NCBI GenBank assembly: GCA_934444695.1
Contig: CAKSDF010000063.1
Span: 1-10,093, forward strand
Length of the DNA: 10,093 nucleotides
Origin: an uncultured Eubacteriales bacterium
Lineage (GTDB): Bacteria; Bacillota; Clostridia; Oscillospirales; Acutalibacteraceae
Reading direction: 5' to 3'
Shown: positions 5,952 through 10,093 of the stretch, in pieces
Layout: every line of letters begins with the position of its first letter
Position numbering within the stretch: the first letter of the stretch is position 1
The notes under the pieces: model-generated
What the model was told of the DNA's origin: nothing
What the model saw: only the letters and a program-made list of their open reading frames with translations
Database searches by the model: none
Translations under genes and position numbers: made by a program

Positions 5952-6626
5952 TCAGTCGATGACCTTGATGCTTTCGATGACCGGCTGATTTGCCTTTTCT
6001 ACGGTGCCGTTGCTGTCCGAAACGGGGGTGTTTTCGGCCAGGTCGTCCACAATGTCCATACCGCTTGTTACGTGACCGAAAGCGGCATACTGTCCGTCCA
6101 GATGGGTGGAAGTTTTGTGCATAATAAAGAACTGGGAAGATGCGCTGTCGTATGCCGAGGAGCGGGCCATAGAGATAACTCCGCGCTCATGGCTGATGTC
6201 GTTTTTGATTCCGTTTGCGGCAAACTCACCCTTGATGTTTTTGTCCGATCCGCCGGTTCCGTTGCCCTTGGGGTCGCCGCCCTGGATCATAAATCCTTCG
6301 ATTATGCGGTGGAAGGTCAGTCCGTTGTAAAATCCGCTGTTTGCGAGATCCACAAAGTTTGTAACCGTAATGGGAGCGGTGTCGGCGTCAAGCTCAACTG
6401 TGATAACTCCCTTGTCTTTAACGGTTATTTCTACATGATGTTTACCTGTAAGCATATCTTTTGTTTCCTCCGTTGAATTTACTTTTGATTCTGCGGTCTT
6501 TGACGAGGCAGACTTGGAATTATCCTTTGTCCAGGCTTCGGCGCCGGATGTCGAATCGGTGCCGCAGGATGTAAGTCCCGCCACGATCAGCATGGCCGAC
6601 AGTAAAAGCGATAAGAATTTTTTCAC
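5952..6626 (-). CDS. Lipoprotein cyclophilin-type peptidyl-prolyl isomerase
   Basis: A 224-residue exported protein. The signal peptide is residues 1-20 (two lysines, then a hydrophobic stretch) with lipobox LTSC, so Cys21 would be lipidated and anchor it outside the cell membrane. A Ser/Thr/Lys-rich linker runs to about residue 60. The cyclophilin domain follows (about 64-224): FHRIIEGFMIQGGDP at 105-119 with catalytic Arg107 and substrate-binding Phe112 and Gln115, SQFFI at 164-168, and LDGQYAAFG at 176-184. His175 stands where human CypA has Trp121, a change common in bacterial forms and linked to weak cyclosporin binding. It should assist folding of secreted proteins by proline isomerisation. 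The start is GTG with AAGGAG 8 bases upstream. It has its own promoter at 6731-6759 and a terminator at 5846-5879. Confidence 0.92.
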   Translation of the reverse strand: MKKFLSLLLSAMLIVAGLTSCGTDSTSGAEAWTKDNSKSASSKTAESKVNSTEETKDMLTGKHHVEITVKDKGVITVELDADTAPITVTNFVDLANSGFYNGLTFHRIIEGFMIQGGDPKGNGTGGSDKNIKGEFAANGIKNDISHERGVISMARSSAYDSASSQFFIMHKTSTHLDGQYAAFGHVTSGMDIVDDLAENTPVSDSNGTVEKANQPVIESIKVID

Positions 6627-6670
6627 TGCGATTACTCCTTAAATCAGTTTGTTCGTTGATATTTCCCCCT

Positions 6671-6701
6671 GCCGAGGCTTGGGATATCGGCGTTTTGCCG
6701 A
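6671..6701 (-). promoter_or_regulatory. Alternative short stems in the cyclophilin mRNA leader
   Basis: On the - strand three 5-base blocks follow one another: TCGGC (6701-6697), GCCGA (6691-6687) and TCGGC (6675-6671). The middle block can pair with either neighbour, with loops of 5 or 11 bases, so the two stems exclude each other. The stems are short and no T-run follows, so a regulatory role is only a possibility. Confidence 0.25.
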
Positions 6702-6730
6702 AGGGTGCAACGGTTAAAATGTACTAAGAC

Positions 6731-6759
6731 ATTCTATCAAAATTTTGCGTCTTTGTCAA
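6731..6759 (-). promoter_or_regulatory. Sigma-A promoter of the cyclophilin gene inside the LacI-type gene
   Basis: On the - strand a perfect TTGACA (6759-6754), a 17-base spacer and TAGAAT (6736-6731). The -35 and most of the spacer lie in the last codons of the LacI-type gene, and the -10 begins directly after its stop. The expected transcript start is near 6724, giving a leader of about 98 bases. Confidence 0.8.
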
Positions 6760-7828
6760 TCGCGTTTTCCTTGTTGGTGCGCTCGATAACGAAATTTTTG
6801 TTGCTTTTCATAATGACCTCGGGAATAAAGAGTATCTCTTCTGGGTCGGTCGAAAGCTCTCCGCAAAGCATTTTGTAAAATGTCTTGACCACCACCTCGC
6901 CCTGCTTCTCGAGATTTTGGAAGAGGGTGGCGTCTATTATGCCCTTTTCGATGTTGTGGCTGACACCTTCAAAAAGGTCGGTGGAAATTATCTTGTATCT
7001 GCCGAAAAGTCCCAGTTCCTCTATACGTCTGCAAACCGAATCGGAGTTTGCCGAGCAGATGTATATGCCGCCCACATCGGGATGGCTTTTAACAAGCTTG
7101 TCGACAGCGAGATAGGCAAGCTGCGGGTCGTCGTGATTTTCAAAAATCGGTCCTAAAGAAAGGCCGAAGTTGTCGCAACCCTTTTTGAAGCCCGCGATGT
7201 TTTCGGCGCAAATGGCAATGTCGGCCGAGCTTCCGAAAATGGCAGCTTTGCCGTTTGGTATGAGCATTGCGAGTATTTCGGCCGCCATCTGTCCCTCGCA
7301 GTATCCGTTGCATCTGACCGAAAGCACCCGCTTGCTTTTGGGAATGTCGGTTACTATGGTGGCGGTTAAAATCCCATCCTTTGAAAGGGAATCGATTTCC
7401 TCCCGCTGTTTCGGCTGTTCGTCGCCGGTGAAGATTATAATCCCGTTGACCCTTGCCTTGCGGAATTTGTCGAACCCTCGTTTGTAGCCTAAAAAGCTGT
7501 CCTTTTTGCCCTTTTCGACAATATATATCTCGCAAAAGACATTAAGGGTCGAAAGCTCGGAAATGGCTCGCTTCATTCCCGAAAGAACGCCCTGCTGAAC
7601 CTCGGGAATGGTGTCGCATATGATTATGCCTATTTTTATGGCCTTTCTCGAAAGAGCCTGAGCCGCTTTGTTGGCGGTATATCCAAGCTCTGCGGCCGTT
7701 TTTATTACCCGCGCTCTGGTGGTTTCGCTTATGCGCGGCTTGTTGTTAAGGGCACGGTTGACGGTGGCAATGGAAACTCCCGCCGCCGCCGCAACATCGT
7801 ATATTGTGACAATTCGATTTTCCGACAT
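6737..7828 (-). CDS. LacI/GalR-family transcriptional regulator
   Basis: A 363-residue DNA-binding regulator of normal family length. The N-terminal helix-turn-helix spans about residues 7-29 (VTIYDVAAAAGVSIATVNRA), with Asn24 where many members have serine. The third helix follows, and the hinge region AAQALS is at 55-60. Residues from about 64 to 345 form the sugar-binding-protein-like effector domain, with recognisable segments IKIGIIICDT, NGIIIFTGD and GGIYICSANSD. The effector is unknown; a sugar or nucleoside is usual. The ATG comes 3 bases after the stop of the metallo-hydrolase gene and has only a weak site (GTGGGA), so translation is probably coupled to that gene. No sugar transport or catabolic gene is visible nearby, which is unusual for the family. 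No clear palindromic operator was found in the neighbouring promoters. Confidence 0.92.
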   Translation of the reverse strand: MSENRIVTIYDVAAAAGVSIATVNRALNNKPRISETTRARVIKTAAELGYTANKAAQALSRKAIKIGIIICDTIPEVQQGVLSGMKRAISELSTLNVFCEIYIVEKGKKDSFLGYKRGFDKFRKARVNGIIIFTGDEQPKQREEIDSLSKDGILTATIVTDIPKSKRVLSVRCNGYCEGQMAAEILAMLIPNGKAAIFGSSADIAICAENIAGFKKGCDNFGLSLGPIFENHDDPQLAYLAVDKLVKSHPDVGGIYICSANSDSVCRRIEELGLFGRYKIISTDLFEGVSHNIEKGIIDATLFQNLEKQGEVVVKTFYKMLCGELSTDPEEILFIPEVIMKSNKNFVIERTNKENAIDKDAKF

Positions 7829-7831
7829 ATG

Positions 7832-9436
7832 CTATCTGTCCCACTTTTCGCAAAGGGCGAGTATCTGATCGGCAAATTTGGCAAGATCCTTGTTTGCACC
7901 GCCGCGATTTCTTCCCACCACAAGCTGAAGCTTTTTGGAGGCCTCGGTCAGGCGGTCGAAGGCGGGAGAGGCAGCAAAGCTTGATTTGTTTACCGGCTTT
8001 TCAATGTAGGTTTTATTGCCTTCGCTGAGGCAAATGCCGCTTTCGAGGTCGTATATGCTGCCGGTGTAGGGAGCGGTGGCCTTTACGCCCAGTTTTTCCG
8101 AAAGATAATTTGCAAAGTCGGTGGTCACAAGGTCGTTTCCGTGGTTGACAAAGATGTGTTTTGCGCCCTTTGCCGCGGCAGAGGCGTATTTAAAAAGACC
8201 GTCCTTGTCGGCGTGGCCTGAAATTCCCGCCAGCTGCTCGATATGGGCCTTTACCGTTATGGGCTCGCCGAAAAGCTTGACCTGCTTTTCACCCTCCACA
8301 ATGGCGCGGCCGAGGGTTCCCACCGCCTGATATCCCACGAAAAGTATGGTGGACTCGGCTCTCCAGAGATTGTGCTTTAAATGGTGGCGGATACGCCCTG
8401 CCTCGCACATTCCGCTGGCCGATAAAATGACCTTGGGTCGCTTGTCGTCGTTTATCATTCTCGATTCGTCGCTTGTGACCGCAACTTTAAGTCCCTCGAA
8501 AAAGATGGGATTGACACCCTTTTTAACAAGGTCAAGGGTCTCCTCATCGTAGTATTCGGTCATATCGTTGCCGTAGATATGGGTGGTCTCTACCGCAAGG
8601 GGGCTGTCCACATAGACGGTAAAATCGGGCAGGGTCTTAACAAGCTTCTTTTCCTTTATTTCGCGGATTATATAAAGCAGCTCCTGGGTTCTTCCCACCG
8701 CAAAGGAGGGAATGACTACATTTCCGCCCCGCTCGAAGGTTTCGTTTAAGATTTTTGAAAGCTGGATAACATAATCGGGACGCTCGCCGTGCAGTCGGTC
8801 GCCGTAGGTCGATTCTATAACCAGATAATCGGCGGGAGGTGGAGTGCCGGGATCGCGTATGAGAGGACGGTCGATATTGCCGATATCCCCCGAAAAAATG
8901 AGTTTTTCGGTCTTTCCCTGCTCGGTTACCGAGATTATTATGGAGGAAGAGCCAAGCAGGTGCCCGGCGTCCATAAAGCTTATGCTTATGCCGTCGACTA
9001 TTTCATAATCCTTTCCGTAATCGCAACCGACAAACTGGGTGATGCATTTCTGAGCGTCCTCGGTGGTGTAAAGGGGAGTGTAGGGGTGGCTGCCGGCGCG
9101 CTTTGCCTTGCGGTTGCGCCATTCGGCTTCAAATTCCTGAATGTGGGCCGAATCAAGCAGCATAATGGAACAAAGCTTTGACGTGGCCTTGGTGGAATAT
9201 ATAGGACCTTCAAAGCCCTGTGAGCAAAGCAGCGGGAGCTTGCCCGAGTGGTCAATGTGGGCATGGGTGAGCAAAATACAGTCGATCTGACCGGGAGCGA
9301 CCGGAATGTCGCTGTTTAAGAATGTGTCGGGACCCTGCTCCATTCCGCAATCTATGAGAATGTTTTTACCGCAGGCGGTAAGCAGTGTGCAGGAACCGGT
9401 AACTTCGTGGGCAGCGCCCAAAAACATTAGCTTCAT
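7832..9436 (-). CDS. Beta-CASP metallo-beta-lactamase-fold hydrolase (putative RNase)
   Basis: A 534-residue cytoplasmic metallo-hydrolase related to CPSF73/Ysh1 and bacterial or archaeal beta-CASP nucleases. The metal site shows THAHIDH at 57-63 (His58, His60, Asp62, His63), His159 in DAGHLLGS and Asp184 in FSGDIGN. The beta-CASP insert is marked by ESTYGDR at 208-214, PSFAVGRTQELLY at 243-255 and SGMCEAGRIRHHLKH at 341-355. The RMMBL part has GISGHAD at 404-410 (His408) and NHG at 431-433. The last 60 residues or so (about 475-534) form a basic helical tail outside the core. Processing or degradation of RNA is the likely role. The ATG follows AAAGGA by 10 bases and the gene has a good promoter. 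The LacI-type regulator follows 3 bases later. Confidence 0.92.
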   Translation of the reverse strand: MKLMFLGAAHEVTGSCTLLTACGKNILIDCGMEQGPDTFLNSDIPVAPGQIDCILLTHAHIDHSGKLPLLCSQGFEGPIYSTKATSKLCSIMLLDSAHIQEFEAEWRNRKAKRAGSHPYTPLYTTEDAQKCITQFVGCDYGKDYEIVDGISISFMDAGHLLGSSSIIISVTEQGKTEKLIFSGDIGNIDRPLIRDPGTPPPADYLVIESTYGDRLHGERPDYVIQLSKILNETFERGGNVVIPSFAVGRTQELLYIIREIKEKKLVKTLPDFTVYVDSPLAVETTHIYGNDMTEYYDEETLDLVKKGVNPIFFEGLKVAVTSDESRMINDDKRPKVILSASGMCEAGRIRHHLKHNLWRAESTILFVGYQAVGTLGRAIVEGEKQVKLFGEPITVKAHIEQLAGISGHADKDGLFKYASAAAKGAKHIFVNHGNDLVTTDFANYLSEKLGVKATAPYTGSIYDLESGICLSEGNKTYIEKPVNKSSFAASPAFDRLTEASKKLQLVVGRNRGGANKDLAKFADQILALCEKWDR

Positions 9437-9467
9437 ATATTAACCATCCTTTCGGGATTTTTGTTTT

Positions 9468-9496
9468 ATTTTACCACTCTTTGCGACGTTTTACAA
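9468..9496 (-). promoter_or_regulatory. Sigma-A promoter of the metallo-hydrolase/LacI operon
   Basis: On the - strand TTGTAA (9496-9491), a 17-base spacer and TAAAAT (9473-9468). The start is expected near 9461, giving a leader of about 25 bases to the ATG at 9436. Confidence 0.7.
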
Positions 9497-9547
9497 GGAA
9501 ATCAGAGAGTTACGGAAAACTGTATGACGGTTGTTTATAGGCGTTGA

Positions 9548-9574
9548 GAGAAAACAGACCGAAACGGCCGATCT
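9548..9574 (-). terminator. Probable terminator of the acyltransferase gene
   Basis: On the - strand AGATCG (9574-9569) pairs with CGGTCT (9561-9556), 6 pairs with one wobble around a 7-base loop. It is followed by GTTTTCTC. The stem begins within the TAG stop codon. It is short, so confidence is moderate; it would separate this gene from the promoter at 9468-9496. Confidence 0.45.
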
Positions 9575-10093
9575 ATGACTGTGCCGATGAGCTTTCCTTT
9601 GCCGCCTTTATTTTTTTGACCGATTTTGAGGGATATAAGAAGAAATCGAGATAAGGTGAGCGGGAAAAGAGCTTTGCGATGAGTATGGGAAAAAGAATTC
9701 CCGTCACGCAAGCGGCGCAGATGTGAAGCGCAAGGTTTTGTATACCCGTTTTCAAAAGCAGTATTCTTGTGGCAGCGGTGAAAAATGTGTGCAGAAGATA
9801 TATGGGGAAGGAGTATTTGCATATATAAAGCAGGGAACGTGAAATCGGCTGAAATTCCACAAAAATCGAGATAAAACAGACCGACGATAAAATCCCGAGC
9901 AGGGTAAATACATCGTCCATTAGAAATTTATCGTAAAAGGCCGTTTTAATGGCCGCGATCGCTGCGGCAGCGTGGAAAATCACTATACCTATCCTTAAAA
10001 TAGGATGAATCTTTTGGACATTCAGTGATTTAAGGCGGGTGCCCATTCCGAAGGCCAGCACGCAGTTAAAGGAGGAATCGAGAAATCCTAAAT
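9573..10093 (-). CDS. Acyltransferase-3 family membrane protein, 5' end outside window
   Basis: The last 172 residues of an integral membrane protein. The frame stays open to the window edge, so a GTG at 10061 is internal and not the start. The visible part contains about four hydrophobic helices: around IGIVIFHAAAAIAAI, VFTLLGILSSVCFISIF, a helix after SFPIYLLHTFF, and LHICAACVTGILFPILIAKLF. The stretch Ser-Phe-Pro-Ile-Tyr-Leu-Leu-His is the usual signature near the end of acyltransferase-3 (OafA/ExoZ-like) proteins, which transfer acyl groups to cell-surface sugars. A lysine-rich cytoplasmic tail ends the protein. The catalytic histidine region near the N-terminus is outside the window, so activity and substrate cannot be judged. 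A terminator overlaps the stop codon. Confidence 0.78.
   Translation of the reverse strand, partial: LGFLDSSFNCVLAFGMGTRLKSLNVQKIHPILRIGIVIFHAAAAIAAIKTAFYDKFLMDDVFTLLGILSSVCFISIFVEFQPISRSLLYICKYSFPIYLLHTFFTAATRILLLKTGIQNLALHICAACVTGILFPILIAKLFSRSPYLDFFLYPSKSVKKIKAAKESSSAQS

Noticed and set aside
5949..6476. Long + strand open frame over the cyclophilin gene
   Set aside because: It is a shadow of the cyclophilin gene, whose motifs, lipobox, promoter and terminator are all clear on the - strand.
9474..9490. Catabolite-control (cre) or LacI-type operator in the spacer of the metallo-hydrolase promoter
   Set aside because: A CG-centred stretch resembles a cre site but has one extra base in the left half and poor dyad symmetry.

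Overview
The window looks like the chromosome of a low-to-mid G+C Gram-positive anaerobe, most likely a gut-type clostridium of the Oscillospirales/Ruminococcaceae kind. The basis is the gene set (RecD2 helicase without RecBC, beta-CASP metallo-hydrolase, lipoprotein cyclophilin, LacI-type regulator), strong AGGAG-type ribosome binding sites, sigma-A-like promoters with 17-base spacers, and frequent GTG starts. No rRNA, tRNA, transposase, phage gene or CRISPR array was seen, and the placement is inference from style, not from a marker gene.

Left arm, + strand (1-3783): the 3' part of a HAD-superfamily phosphatase gene whose reading frame is open from the first base; a 120-residue single-pass membrane protein of unknown function with a strong hairpin just upstream of its ribosome binding site; then recD2, driven by a good promoter that overlaps the end of the small gene.

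Convergent junction (3784-4217): 434 bases without a gene, but rich in structure. It holds four tandem 16-base units, a candidate H-type pseudoknot, and two long hairpins that probably terminate transcription from both sides.

Middle, - strand (4218-5623): a two-gene unit, a UDG-superfamily-like protein of unclear activity followed by a PPP-like metallophosphatase that probably starts at a GTG. The first gene is clearly more A+T-rich than recD2, so this pair may be an accessory insertion.

Right arm, - strand (5952-10093): reading leftward, the end of an acyltransferase-3 membrane protein, a terminator, a sigma-A promoter, a beta-CASP metallo-hydrolase/RNase, a LacI-family regulator 3 bases behind it, and a secreted lipoprotein cyclophilin. 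The cyclophilin has its own TTGACA-17-TAGAAT promoter inside the end of the regulator gene, and a terminator follows it.

Most genes are ordinary housekeeping or regulatory families. The parts least explained by known families are the structured junction at 3793-3935, the leader hairpin at 1048-1089, and the UDG-like/phosphatase pair. I see no convincing complete new system; these are candidates only.
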